DNA from: Shinella sp. CPCC 101442
Lineage (GTDB): Bacteria > Pseudomonadota > Alphaproteobacteria > Rhizobiales > Rhizobiaceae
Assembly (NCBI RefSeq): GCF_024704725.1
Contig: NZ_JALIQS010000001.1
Coordinates: 682,001 to 746,000, forward strand
Reading direction: 5' to 3'
Length of the DNA stretch: 64,000 nucleotides
The notes below the pieces were generated by a model. It did not search any database, was not told the DNA's origin, and worked only from the letters and a program-made list of their open reading frames with translations. The position numbers were made by a program, and so were the translations under genes. Of this stretch, positions 16,506-24,910 are shown one piece after another. Within the stretch, counting starts at the first letter, position 1. Each line of letters begins with the position of its first letter.

Positions 16506-17458
16506 CGACCGCCCTCTTCTCCAACCGCGCCCTGATCGCCTTCATCGGCGTGGTCGTCGTCTTCCTGCTCGGAACGATCTTCATTCCGGGCTTCGGCAGC
16601 GCGTTCTCGGTGCGTGCCATGCTGATCCTGGCATCGCTCTTGGCGATCGCCGCCCTGGGCCAGACGCTCGTCATGATCCTCGGCGGCATCGACCTTTCGA
16701 TCCCCTTTGTGATCGGTTTCGCCAACGTCGTCTTCGCCAGCCTCTATGGCAGCGGCATGCCGGCTTTACCGGCCTTTCTCATCGTCATCGCCTGCGCTGG
16801 CGCAATCGGCGCGGTGTCCGGCGCGCTATCGGCTGGCCTCTCGATCCACCCGCTGATCGTCACGCTCGGCGTCGGCACGATCGTTCAGGCCGCCGTGCAG
16901 CTTTGGACACGCGGCCTTCCTACCGGCTCGGCGCCGCCGTTTATCAACGACTTCGTATCGCTCGGCGGAACGATCGGCCCACTGCCCTTTCCCTGGCTGA
17001 TCCCGTTCACGCTCGCGCTGACACTCGGATGCGTCTTTGTCTTGCAGCGAACGGTCTACGGTCGCCGCCTCTATGCGCTCGGCTCCAACCTGAAGGCGGC
17101 GGAACTTGCCCTCGTGCGACCTGTTGCGATGTGGACGACGACGTTTGCACTCAGCGCGGCCTTCGCCGCCCTTGCGGGCATCCTGCTTGTCGGATTTACG
17201 GGTTCATCGAGCGCAACCGTTGGCACGCCCTATCTGTTCCAGACGGTTTCAGCGGTGGTGATCGGCGGCACCGCGCTGATCGGCGGACGCGGCGGTTTCG
17301 TCGGCACGGTCGCCGGCGCCATCGTCCTCGTCGAACTGCGCACGCTGCTGATCGGCTTTGGCCTGTCGGAAGCGCTGGTCCAGTCCGCACTCGGCCTGCT
17401 AATCCTCCTGCTGGTTGCGGCTTACGGACGCGACCAGCACATCCGCAACCTGATCTGA
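16502..17458 (+). CDS. Sugar ABC transporter permease (RbsC-like), second of two
   Basis: A 318-residue permease homologous to its upstream neighbour. Landmarks are MILGGIDLSIPFVIGFANVV near residue 57, IHPLIVTLGVGTIVQAAVQL near 113 and SAVVIGGTALIGGRGGFVG near 250. The ATG overlaps the previous stop as ATGA. A heterodimeric permease with two ATPase half-proteins means every element of this importer is asymmetric. The substrate is not known; the downstream M24 peptidase hints that it may contain an amide or peptide-type bond. Confidence 0.92.
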   Translation: MTTALFSNRALIAFIGVVVVFLLGTIFIPGFGSAFSVRAMLILASLLAIAALGQTLVMILGGIDLSIPFVIGFANVVFASLYGSGMPALPAFLIVIACAGAIGAVSGALSAGLSIHPLIVTLGVGTIVQAAVQLWTRGLPTGSAPPFINDFVSLGGTIGPLPFPWLIPFTLALTLGCVFVLQRTVYGRRLYALGSNLKAAELALVRPVAMWTTTFALSAAFAALAGILLVGFTGSSSATVGTPYLFQTVSAVVIGGTALIGGRGGFVGTVAGAIVLVELRTLLIGFGLSEALVQSALGLLILLLVAAYGRDQHIRNLI

Positions 17459-17468
17459 GGAGAGCCCC

Positions 17469-18590
17469 ATGGACGAACGGCTCGCAAAAACCATCGCCGC
17501 GATCAGACAGTCCGGCGCGGACTGGGGCCTCTTTACCAGTCCCGACGGCGTCGCCTATGCGCTTGGCCATATCTCCGGCATCGAGGCCGGCCCTTCGCCT
17601 TTCGCAGGCGGCCCCAGCCTCGGCATCGTCGGTGTGAACGGTGAAACCGGGCTGCTCGTCACCAATCTGGAGGCAGGAACCGGCAGCTGGGCCGATCTCG
17701 TCGTCACCTATACGGGCTTCTCGTTCAAGGAGCCGACCGATATCTTCGCGAACTATGTTTCGGAGGCGAAGGGCCTGCTGCAGCGCCTCAAGGTCGGTGG
17801 AAAAATCGCGGTCGAGCACCACGCTCTACCCGCCTCGATCCTCCCGCTGCTGGAAGGCAATCCGATCGTTCCCATAGAACCGGCCTTCCGGCGCCAGCGC
17901 GCCATCAAGACCAAAACCGAAATCGCCCTGTTGCGCGAAGCGGCGCTGACGGCCTCAGAGGGCCAGAAGGCGTTCCTTTCAACCACCCGTGCCGGGATGA
18001 GTGAACTTGACGTGTTCGCCGCCGTCCGCCTGGCCATGGAAACTCGGGCCGGTGAACGGCTGCCGGTGACCGGCGACCTGATCTCCGGACGCGAGCGTAC
18101 GTCGCAGTTCATGGGGTGGCCAGGCAACCGCATCCTCGAAAGAGGCGATCCGCTGATCTGCGATCTCGCACCGCGCGTCGCCGGTTACTGGGGCGACAGC
18201 TGTGCATCCGCGATGATCGGGCAACCGTCGCCCGGCTTCGAAAAGCTCTTCAGCGCCGCCCGCACCGCATTGGACCTGGCGATGGAAACCGTTCGTCCGG
18301 GGCTCGGTATCGACGCGCTCGACCAGAGCCTGCAGGCAGCGATCACCCGGCATGGCTATTCCTATGCGCACCATTCCGGTCACTCGATCGGCACGGGCGT
18401 GCATGAATGGCCGCGCCTCGTCGCCTATGAACGCGAGACGCTGAAAGAAGACATGGTGATCATGGTGGAACCGACCGCGCTTGATCCGGAAATCGGCGGC
18501 GTGCGGCTCGAATACATGCTGCGCGTGACGGCGACCGGCTGCGAGGTGCTCACCGATTTCGAGCACCGGCCGGAAATTCCGGCATTCTAG
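17469..18590 (+). CDS. M24-family metallopeptidase (Xaa-Pro aminopeptidase/creatinase-like)
   Basis: A 373-residue pita-bread fold protein with a creatinase-type N-terminal domain (to about residue 130) and a C-terminal M24 catalytic domain. All five usual metal ligands appear present: Asp in ICDLAPRVAGYW, Asp in WGDSCASAM, His in HHSGHSIGTGVHE, Glu in IMVEPTALD and Glu in GGVRLEYML. There is no signal peptide, so it is cytoplasmic. It starts 10 bp after the permease stop behind CTGAGGAGAGCCCC, so it belongs to the importer operon. Proline dipeptidase, creatinase-like amidinohydrolase or ectoine-hydrolase-like activity are all possible. Its stop shares CTAG with the converging LacI gene. Confidence 0.88.
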   Translation: MDERLAKTIAAIRQSGADWGLFTSPDGVAYALGHISGIEAGPSPFAGGPSLGIVGVNGETGLLVTNLEAGTGSWADLVVTYTGFSFKEPTDIFANYVSEAKGLLQRLKVGGKIAVEHHALPASILPLLEGNPIVPIEPAFRRQRAIKTKTEIALLREAALTASEGQKAFLSTTRAGMSELDVFAAVRLAMETRAGERLPVTGDLISGRERTSQFMGWPGNRILERGDPLICDLAPRVAGYWGDSCASAMIGQPSPGFEKLFSAARTALDLAMETVRPGLGIDALDQSLQAAITRHGYSYAHHSGHSIGTGVHEWPRLVAYERETLKEDMVIMVEPTALDPEIGGVRLEYMLRVTATGCEVLTDFEHRPEIPAF

Positions 18591-19654
18591 CCGCTGTCGC
18601 GGATCATCAGCTTGAAGCCCATATCGATGAGCGTGGTTTCGGATTCGATGCCGCGCATGCCCTCCAGAAGAAGACGCCCGGCCTCGCGGCCGATTTCCGC
18701 CGAGGGCACGGAGACCGTCGTCAGCGATGGGATGAGATGCCGGGCAAGTTCAAAGTCACCGAAGCCGGTAATGGCAAGGCGCTCCGGCACCTTCAGCCCG
18801 ATACGCACGCTTTCCTGTAGCGCGCCCGAGGCGATGATATCGCTCGAGAACATCACGGCATCGGCTTCGGGATAGCGCGCGAGTGCCTTGCGCAGCAGGT
18901 CCGCTCCGGAGGCCATGGTCAAAGGCAGGTCGCGTGATATGGAAATGCGCGGCGTCTTGCCGGGAAAAAGTTCTTCCATGACTGCGGCAAAGCCATCCCG
19001 CCGCTCGGCTGCGCGACTGTCGCCCTTGCGCAGTACGCCGGCAAAGACGATGTTCGTCCGGCCAGAGCGCACGAGATGCCGCGCCATCTCGGAAATGGCC
19101 GCCGTATTGGAAAAGCCGACGAGCCGGTCGATCGGCTTTTCCGTCATGTCCCACCCCTCGACGACCGGTATGCCGGCGCGTTTCAGCATGGCCACGCTGG
19201 CGCGAGTATGGTGCGTGCCGATCAGAAACACACCATCCGGCCGCCGCCCGAGCAGGCTGCGGATCACTTCCTCCTCGCGGTCCAGCCGGTAATCGGTATT
19301 GCCGAGAAAAATCTGGTAGCCTTCGCGATGCAGGACCTCGGAGAAATGCTGCATCGTCTCGGCGAAGACGGAGGCCGAGAGTGTCGGAATGACGGCGGCG
19401 ACCGTGTTGCTCTTATGCGAAGCGAGGTGGCTTGCCGCGAGATTGTGGACGTAATGCGTCTTCCGGATCGCGTCGTCGATTGTCTTGCGGTTTTCCGGCG
19501 TTACCGTGTCGGGAAAGCGCAGCGCGCGCGAAACCGTCTGCATCGAGACGCCGGCAGCGGCAGCGACATCCGCCATCGTCACTCCGGCGCCCTTTCGGCG
19601 GCCTCGTTTTGCAGGCTGCTTTTCGTCCGTCACAGGATGAAGGGCCTCACGCAT
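18587..19654 (-). CDS. LacI-family transcriptional regulator
   Basis: A LacI-family repressor of 355 residues from the ATG, or 348 from a GTG at 19631-19633 that overlaps the lactonase stop as GTGA. The coupled GTG may be the true start. The helix-turn-helix GVTMADVAAAAGVSMQTVSRAL is followed by the periplasmic-binding-like ligand domain (NTVAAVIPTLSASVFAETMQ onward). It is the last gene of the 11-gene minus-strand operon and ends tail-to-tail with the M24 gene. Its target could be its own operon or the twin AGCGCT operators at 12503-12587; the latter fit a LacI-family protein and I saw no equal site before 30577. Confidence 0.9.
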   Translation of the reverse strand: MREALHPVTDEKQPAKRGRRKGAGVTMADVAAAAGVSMQTVSRALRFPDTVTPENRKTIDDAIRKTHYVHNLAASHLASHKSNTVAAVIPTLSASVFAETMQHFSEVLHREGYQIFLGNTDYRLDREEEVIRSLLGRRPDGVFLIGTHHTRASVAMLKRAGIPVVEGWDMTEKPIDRLVGFSNTAAISEMARHLVRSGRTNIVFAGVLRKGDSRAAERRDGFAAVMEELFPGKTPRISISRDLPLTMASGADLLRKALARYPEADAVMFSSDIIASGALQESVRIGLKVPERLAITGFGDFELARHLIPSLTTVSVPSAEIGREAGRLLLEGMRGIESETTLIDMGFKLMIRDSG

Positions 19655-20721
19655 ACCGGGGTGCCGATCTCGATGCGCTTTCCGCTGTCCGTCAGCGCAC
19701 CCGTCTCTTCGTTCCGCCGGAAGATCACGATTGCATCACCATTCTGGTTGGCGACCAGCACATGGCGGCCGCTCGGCGTCAGCGCGAAGTTGCGGGGCGT
19801 CTTGCCGCCCGAAGGGATGATGTCCTGCAGCGCCAACTGTCCCGTCGTCTGATCGACCATGAAACACGCTATACTGTCCTCGCCCCGGTTGGAACAATAG
19901 AGGAAACGCCCGTCGGGTGACAGATGAATGTCGGCGCCATGGGATTCCACGCCGGGCCGGATGGTCGGCAGCGTCTGCTCCACCGTCATTTTGCCGGCCT
20001 GGCGCAGGACGAAAGTCACGGTGGAATCCAGTTCGTTAGAAACATAGACGAAACGACCGTTCGCGTGTTGCGCGATATGGCGAGGTCCGGCGCCTGCGGG
20101 CAGCGCCACGCTGGCGGCCTGCACGAGCTTGCCGTCACCGGAGATCTTGTACTCTGCAACCTGGTCAAGGCCGAGATCGGCAACCAGCACCGCACCGCCC
20201 TCCGGAACCTCGCTTACCATATGGGCATGCGGTCTTTCCTGCCGGTCGGCGACCGGGCCGAGTGGACCATCGAGCCGCACCGATGCCACCGCCGGCGCAA
20301 GACCGCCATCCTCCCGGATCGGGAATACCGCCACCGACTGGTCCGGCCCATCACCGCCCATCGAATAGTTAGCGACCAGCACGAAGTGCCGGTCACGCGA
20401 CACCATGTTATGCGCCGCGATGCTGCCGAGCGTCGGCTGCTTGTTGAGATAGGTCAGTGCGTTCGTTTCAGGCGAAAAGCGGAAGGCGCTGACCGTGCCC
20501 TCATGCCAGCCGAACACCTCCGAATTGGCATAGACGACACCGGAGACCGCATCGACGCTGAGGAATGTGGGATTGTCGATGGTCGATGTGCCGGCAAGGC
20601 GCGCCCATTCCAGCGCGTCCTCGTCGAAGGAGAAGATGGTAAGGCCCTCACCGCGCGCGCCCTGGAAATAGGGCGCCTCGCGATTGAGCGATCCGACGGC
20701 GAGGTAGAGTGACTGGCTCAC
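19630..20721 (-). CDS. Lactonase-family seven-bladed beta-propeller protein (6-phosphogluconolactonase-like)
   Basis: A 363-residue protein of the YkgB/Pgl (lactonase, beta-propeller) family. Repeated blades are visible, for example NPTFLSVDAVSGVVYANSE, RHIAQHANGRFVYVSNELDS, DIHLSPDGRFLYCSNRGEDS and NFALTPSGRHVLVANQNGDA. There is no signal peptide, so it is cytoplasmic. It would hydrolyse a sugar lactone produced by a dehydrogenase; the Gfo/Idh/MocA protein or the SDR of the same operon could supply it. It overlaps the LacI gene at its 3' end. Acting on a non-phosphorylated lactone is inference from the absence of a sugar kinase in this operon. Confidence 0.85.
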   Translation of the reverse strand: MSQSLYLAVGSLNREAPYFQGARGEGLTIFSFDEDALEWARLAGTSTIDNPTFLSVDAVSGVVYANSEVFGWHEGTVSAFRFSPETNALTYLNKQPTLGSIAAHNMVSRDRHFVLVANYSMGGDGPDQSVAVFPIREDGGLAPAVASVRLDGPLGPVADRQERPHAHMVSEVPEGGAVLVADLGLDQVAEYKISGDGKLVQAASVALPAGAGPRHIAQHANGRFVYVSNELDSTVTFVLRQAGKMTVEQTLPTIRPGVESHGADIHLSPDGRFLYCSNRGEDSIACFMVDQTTGQLALQDIIPSGGKTPRNFALTPSGRHVLVANQNGDAIVIFRRNEETGALTDSGKRIEIGTPVCVRPFIL

Positions 20722-20799
20722 GCGAAAACTCCAGGGCGACAGGCATCATGGGCACGGCCATGCCCTGCGCCCCGACATGGCATATTCGCAACCGCAGCG

Positions 20800-21597
20800 C
20801 TAGTTCATCACCCAGCCGCCATCGACGTTCAGCGTCTGTCCGGTAATAAAGCCGGCGGCGTCGGAGGCGAGGAACATCAGGGCGTTGGCGATGTCGCTGG
20901 CGCTGCCGCGCCGCTTGATCGCCTGATGATCCAGCACGAAGCGGGTATAGCCCTCCGGATCGGGATGAATCTTTTCCGCATCCGTCGGAAAAGCGCCGGG
21001 CGACACCGCATTGACCGTGATGCCATAGGCGCCGAATTCACGCGCCCAGGCGCGTGCAAGACCGATGAGCGCGCCCTTAGACTGGACGTACGGCGAGAGA
21101 TTGGCCCATCCGCCATTGGACGTGACGCTGGCGATGTTGATGATACGACCCCAGCCGCGATCGCGCATATGCGGCAAGGCAACCTGAACACAGACGATGC
21201 CCGCATCCACATTGATGCGCTGGACCCGCTGCATTTCCTCGATCGAATAGTCCTCGAAGGGTTTCGAAGGATAGATCGCGGCATTGTTGATGACCACGTC
21301 GAACCCGCCGACCTCGCGCGAAAGATCTTCCAGACACGAACGCAGGGCCGAAAGATCGGAAAGATCGATAGCCCGGATCACCAGGTTTTCGAGACCCTCC
21401 TTGTTGGCGGATGCCTGCAAGGCGGCATTCTTTGCGGGATCGTTGTCGAGTGCGACAACCGTCGCGCCGGCCCGAAGGAAATTCAGCGTCGTTTCCGCAC
21501 CAAGCCCGCCAGCCGCGCCGGTATACAGAATGACCTTGCCGGCAACCGAGATCATGGGGGTTTCCTTCTGCACTAGCTGCTTCGCCTGCATGTTCAT
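20800..21597 (-). CDS. Short-chain dehydrogenase/reductase (SDR)
   Basis: A 265-residue classical SDR. The cofactor motif is TGAAGGLGAETT, Asp50-region VVALDNDP suggests NAD(H) preference, NNAAIY is the NNAG-type structural motif, and the catalytic Ser and Tyr-x-x-x-Lys are in INIASVTSNGG and SPYVQSKGAL. The C-terminal FLASDAAGFITGQTLNVDGG is typical. The ATG at 21597 overlaps the DUF4432 stop as ATGA and has a GGAGGG site; an internal Met at MISVAGK is an alternative. It probably oxidises a sugar or sugar acid in the operon's pathway. Confidence 0.9.
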   Translation of the reverse strand: MNMQAKQLVQKETPMISVAGKVILYTGAAGGLGAETTLNFLRAGATVVALDNDPAKNAALQASANKEGLENLVIRAIDLSDLSALRSCLEDLSREVGGFDVVINNAAIYPSKPFEDYSIEEMQRVQRINVDAGIVCVQVALPHMRDRGWGRIINIASVTSNGGWANLSPYVQSKGALIGLARAWAREFGAYGITVNAVSPGAFPTDAEKIHPDPEGYTRFVLDHQAIKRRGSASDIANALMFLASDAAGFITGQTLNVDGGWVMN

Positions 21598-22775
21598 GAC
21601 CGGCCCTCCAGAACGACATGGTTGCCGGAAGGCTCTGGGAAATCGGCATCCGGCTGACGGGCGATCGCCGTAATCCTGGCCTCGCTCGCCGCAATCGCTG
21701 CGGCATCGGGAAGGATGCGGAACGTCGTGTCGTAGTGGCGCTCTTCGCCGTGCTCGAGCCAGATCAGCTCGCCACGGTCACGGGCGGCACCGTGGCCGAG
21801 CACATGGTTGGTCGAAGGTTCGATGCCGACAGCATATTGCCCCGCCTGCAGGTTTTGCCATTCGTACATGCAGGGGAACTGGTCCTTGCGGGTGATGACT
21901 TCGAAGCCGAGGCCGAGACGGTCGTTGACCAGCGCCACGGGCACCTCGCCATTTTCATCCGCCGCCATTTCATGCTGCCAAACCTGCTCGTGGAAACCGA
22001 GCTGTGGCGCCGGCATGGCACGGTAGCCCACACCTTGCTTCTCGTAATCCGCTCCGGCATGCGCCGCCCACACGACGTCGCGCACGGGTGCCAGATAGCG
22101 CGAGCCCTCGGCAAGCACGGGATGGCCGACATTGATGTGGTAGCAGAACATGTGCGGCGTGCGGTAGAAACCCCGATTGGCCACCCTGTCGGAAATGCGG
22201 ATATCGTTGGTGCCGGCCTTGATCTCGATGCGGCGCTTCAGTTCGAGATGTTCGCCGAACACCGTGCCCTGCGTGACGGTGCCTTCGCACCAGAGATAAC
22301 AATCGTCGCCGTCCCAGCGCTCGCCGTAACCGTCCAGCTTGCCGGGGATGGTGCCGACGCGGCCGTGGATGGAATGCTTCACCGTCTTCTTCGGACCATA
22401 GACATAGTGGTCGGCCGGCTCGTCATACATGAAGAGGATATGGTCGAGGCCGCAGGTGATCATCAGGCCGGAGAAGGAGCGCATCCAGCCGAGACCGCCC
22501 TCGCCCTCGTATTCGTGCAGGCCCGGATGGCGGAAGCCGGACGGCGAGTGCCAGCCGATCGCCATGCCGCGATATTCGCAGTCCGCAATATCAAGGGCGC
22601 GATCCACCAGAACCGTGAAACGCAGGCCCGTGCCGCTGCGGAACTCAAGCATGCGGATGCCGCGCTCGAGACCGTCGGACAAGGTCATCAGCCGTACACC
22701 GGCAAATTGCGAAAAACTTCCTGCGCTGGCAGCGACATCGCGGCGCGACTTCGCTTCCCCGAATAGTTCGACCAT
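21594..22775 (-). CDS. DUF4432-family protein (aldose-epimerase-like fold)
   Basis: A 393-residue cytoplasmic protein of the DUF4432 family, which shares the galactose mutarotase-like beta-sandwich. Conserved-looking segments include RFTVLVDRALDIADCEYRG, GLMITCGLDHI and a C-terminal YAVGIEPSTNHVLGHGAARD that carries the His and Glu expected for mutarotase-type chemistry. I chose the ATG at 22775 because GAGAAGGAAC precedes it; the longer frame adds 27 residues with no site. It probably interconverts anomers or epimers of the sugar handled by this operon. Function is a family-level guess. Confidence 0.82.
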   Translation of the reverse strand: MVELFGEAKSRRDVAASAGSFSQFAGVRLMTLSDGLERGIRMLEFRSGTGLRFTVLVDRALDIADCEYRGMAIGWHSPSGFRHPGLHEYEGEGGLGWMRSFSGLMITCGLDHILFMYDEPADHYVYGPKKTVKHSIHGRVGTIPGKLDGYGERWDGDDCYLWCEGTVTQGTVFGEHLELKRRIEIKAGTNDIRISDRVANRGFYRTPHMFCYHINVGHPVLAEGSRYLAPVRDVVWAAHAGADYEKQGVGYRAMPAPQLGFHEQVWQHEMAADENGEVPVALVNDRLGLGFEVITRKDQFPCMYEWQNLQAGQYAVGIEPSTNHVLGHGAARDRGELIWLEHGEERHYDTTFRILPDAAAIAASEARITAIARQPDADFPEPSGNHVVLEGRS

Positions 22776-22820
22776 CGTGTTGTTCCTTCTCCCTGCCAGG
22801 CAGGTCATGCTGTCTCGAGA

Positions 22821-22846
22821 GGCGGCCGGACCGAAGCCCGGCCGCC
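22821..22846 (-). promoter_or_regulatory. Intercistronic 9-bp GC hairpin
   Basis: GGCGGCCGG pairs with CCGGCCGCC across an 8-base loop in the 77-bp gap between the isomerase stop and the DUF4432 start. No T-run follows on the minus strand. It probably stabilises the upstream part of the operon message or reduces downstream expression. Confidence 0.55.
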
Positions 22847-22852
22847 GGATTG

Positions 22853-23767
22853 TCAAAGGCCCTGGGCGCGCAGCTTGCCGTCGAGGAATTTCTTGGCGCG
22901 CGGCACGTCGCTCTCGTCGAGATGCTCGATGATCATAGGGATGTTCGGGTGCTTCTCACTGAGGCGCTTGAGGTAAAGATCGTAGTTCAGCGAACCGAGG
23001 CCGGGGGCCGGCAGCTCGATTTCGCCGACGCCGCGGAAGGTGTGGCTTTCCAGCGCATCCGCATCGCCGATATCGGCATGCTTTTCCGACTTGTCGTCGC
23101 CGGACCGCTTCACGTCCTTGGCATGACCGATCTTGATCTTGTCGGCGAGCGTATCGAACACCTGGTTCAGGATCTGGTCCATGCGGTCGATATTGTGCGT
23201 CTCGAAATAGTTGGTCGGATCCATCAGCAGGCCGAGGCCGGGATGATCGACCTGCGCAAACATCTTGACGGTCTCCTCGACGGAGCCGACGACGTTGTTC
23301 ACGTAGGTTTCGAGCAGGAAGACCGCGCCGTGGTCATAGGCATGCTGGGCGAGATCGGCGATGACCTTGCGGCATTCCTCGAAGCCTTCTTCCGTCTTGT
23401 TCTTCGGGTGATGCACCCAGTCGGATTCCGTGTTGTAGGTGCCGGTTTCCGAGATGACATAGGGCGTGCCGAGATGGCGCGCGTTACGGATGATTTCCTT
23501 GAGATAGCCGACGCGGCGCTCGCGCTCGGCCTTATCAGGATGGATGATGTTCGTGTAGCCCGAGATGCAGGAGATCGGCAGGTGGTGATCGCGGAAGGTC
23601 TCGCGGATCTTGACGCACTTGTCCTTGGTGATCTGGCCCGCCGAGAGATCGATATCCTTGAAGTGCATGTCGAGCTGCACGGTGTTGAAGTCGAGTGCCC
23701 GGATCTTCTTCGCCGTCTCTTCCAGCGCATAGGGGAAATAGCCGGTGAAAATACCTGTTTGCATCAT
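22853..23767 (-). CDS. Sugar phosphate isomerase/epimerase (TIM barrel)
   Basis: A 304-residue xylose-isomerase-like TIM-barrel protein. Likely metal ligands are Glu in FLLETYVNNVV, Asp in LLMDPTNYFE, His in KIGHAKDVKR and Glu in PMIIEHLDESD. MMQTGIFTGYFPYAL begins at tandem ATG codons behind GGGAGGA, so either could be used. It is cytoplasmic. In operons with Gfo/Idh/MocA dehydrogenases these proteins often epimerise or dehydrate a keto-sugar intermediate, which is the likely role here. Confidence 0.88.
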   Translation of the reverse strand: MMQTGIFTGYFPYALEETAKKIRALDFNTVQLDMHFKDIDLSAGQITKDKCVKIRETFRDHHLPISCISGYTNIIHPDKAERERRVGYLKEIIRNARHLGTPYVISETGTYNTESDWVHHPKNKTEEGFEECRKVIADLAQHAYDHGAVFLLETYVNNVVGSVEETVKMFAQVDHPGLGLLMDPTNYFETHNIDRMDQILNQVFDTLADKIKIGHAKDVKRSGDDKSEKHADIGDADALESHTFRGVGEIELPAPGLGSLNYDLYLKRLSEKHPNIPMIIEHLDESDVPRAKKFLDGKLRAQGL

Positions 23768-23789
23768 GATGAGAATCCTCCCTCGTTAT

Positions 23790-24884
23790 TCATGAATTGA
23801 TGGAAATTTCGGAAAGCCTGACCGTGCGGCCCTCGTCGATCGACTTGTAGCCGGCCTCGACCAGCGCCACGGTCTTGACGTTATCGGCGACGGAGAGCGC
23901 CGGCGGCTCGCCGGATTTGACCGCATATTGCAGTTGCTCCATCACACCGACGAAGGCATGCGGGAACCACATCGTGTCCCAGGTCGGCGTGACCCACTTG
24001 CCGCCGGTCGTCGTCTTCGAGGCATAGGTCAACGTCGAGGGCGAACCGTCGGGCCAGCCGATGGTGCCCTGTGCAACGCCGTCCGTGCCTTCGACGCGCC
24101 ACTTGATGTAGATGTCGCTGTCGAAACCCTCTTCGCGCGGGCCGGACCACACGTCCTCCATGGAAACAGCCATGACGCCGCTCGGGAAGGTGAGCGTCGA
24201 GACGGTGATGCCGTCCTTGTGGGCGAATGTCGTGCGCGGATCGGTCCGCGTCAGCGTCGTGATCGTCTCGGGGTCGCCGAACAGGAAGCGCAGCACGTCG
24301 AGATGGTGCACGCTCATGTTGGACAGTGTCAGCCGGTCATAGTCTTCGAGGAAGGTCTGCCAGTGCGGAATGGCGCGCATCTCGATCGTCGCCATGACAG
24401 GCGCGCCAAGTTCACCTTTGTCGAGGATCTGCTTGAGCACGCGCATGGACTGGTCGTAGCGCATGTTCTGGTTGACCGAGAGGATCTTGCCGGCCTTGGC
24501 TGCGGCATCGCGCAACTCGATGGCGTCCTCCAGCGTCAGCGCCAGCGGCTTCTGCGCGAGGATACCCTTGATATGCGGTTGTGCGAGCGCCTTGCGGATC
24601 AGCTCCGGCTGCTGGTCCGGCGGGAAGGCGATGTCGAGAATGTCGATGGCGGGATCAGCGATCAGCGCGTCCGGCGTGTCGTGCACGGTCGCAATGCCCC
24701 AGCGCTCGGCAACGGCCGCGGCCTTGTCCTTCGTGCGCGAGGCGATGGCGACGACCGGAAAGCCGGCCTCCTTGTAGGCCGCCAGATGGCATTCCGCCAT
24801 GATCATGCCGGCGCCGATGCAGCCGATCTTGTACTCCCGCACCCGCACCTGCGGATCGGGTGCAAAACCCCTGGCTTCGCTCAT
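23790..24884 (-). CDS. Gfo/Idh/MocA-family oxidoreductase
   Basis: A 364-residue NAD(P)-dependent sugar dehydrogenase. The Rossmann motif GCIGAGMIMAECHLAAY is near residue 22. The conserved EKP motif reads QKP (ILAQKPLALTLEDA): the catalytic Lys is kept and Glu is replaced by Gln. VNQNMRYDQSM and SNMSVHHLDVLRFLFG follow the family pattern. I chose the ATG at 24884 because GGGAGGTTACC precedes it; a GTG at the ATPase stop would add nine residues. It probably oxidises a cyclic sugar or inositol-like compound to a lactone or ketone, feeding the lactonase. Confidence 0.88.
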   Translation of the reverse strand: MSEARGFAPDPQVRVREYKIGCIGAGMIMAECHLAAYKEAGFPVVAIASRTKDKAAAVAERWGIATVHDTPDALIADPAIDILDIAFPPDQQPELIRKALAQPHIKGILAQKPLALTLEDAIELRDAAAKAGKILSVNQNMRYDQSMRVLKQILDKGELGAPVMATIEMRAIPHWQTFLEDYDRLTLSNMSVHHLDVLRFLFGDPETITTLTRTDPRTTFAHKDGITVSTLTFPSGVMAVSMEDVWSGPREEGFDSDIYIKWRVEGTDGVAQGTIGWPDGSPSTLTYASKTTTGGKWVTPTWDTMWFPHAFVGVMEQLQYAVKSGEPPALSVADNVKTVALVEAGYKSIDEGRTVRLSEISINS

Positions 24885-24910
24885 GGTAACCTCCCGTTTG
24901 ATATGCTCGT

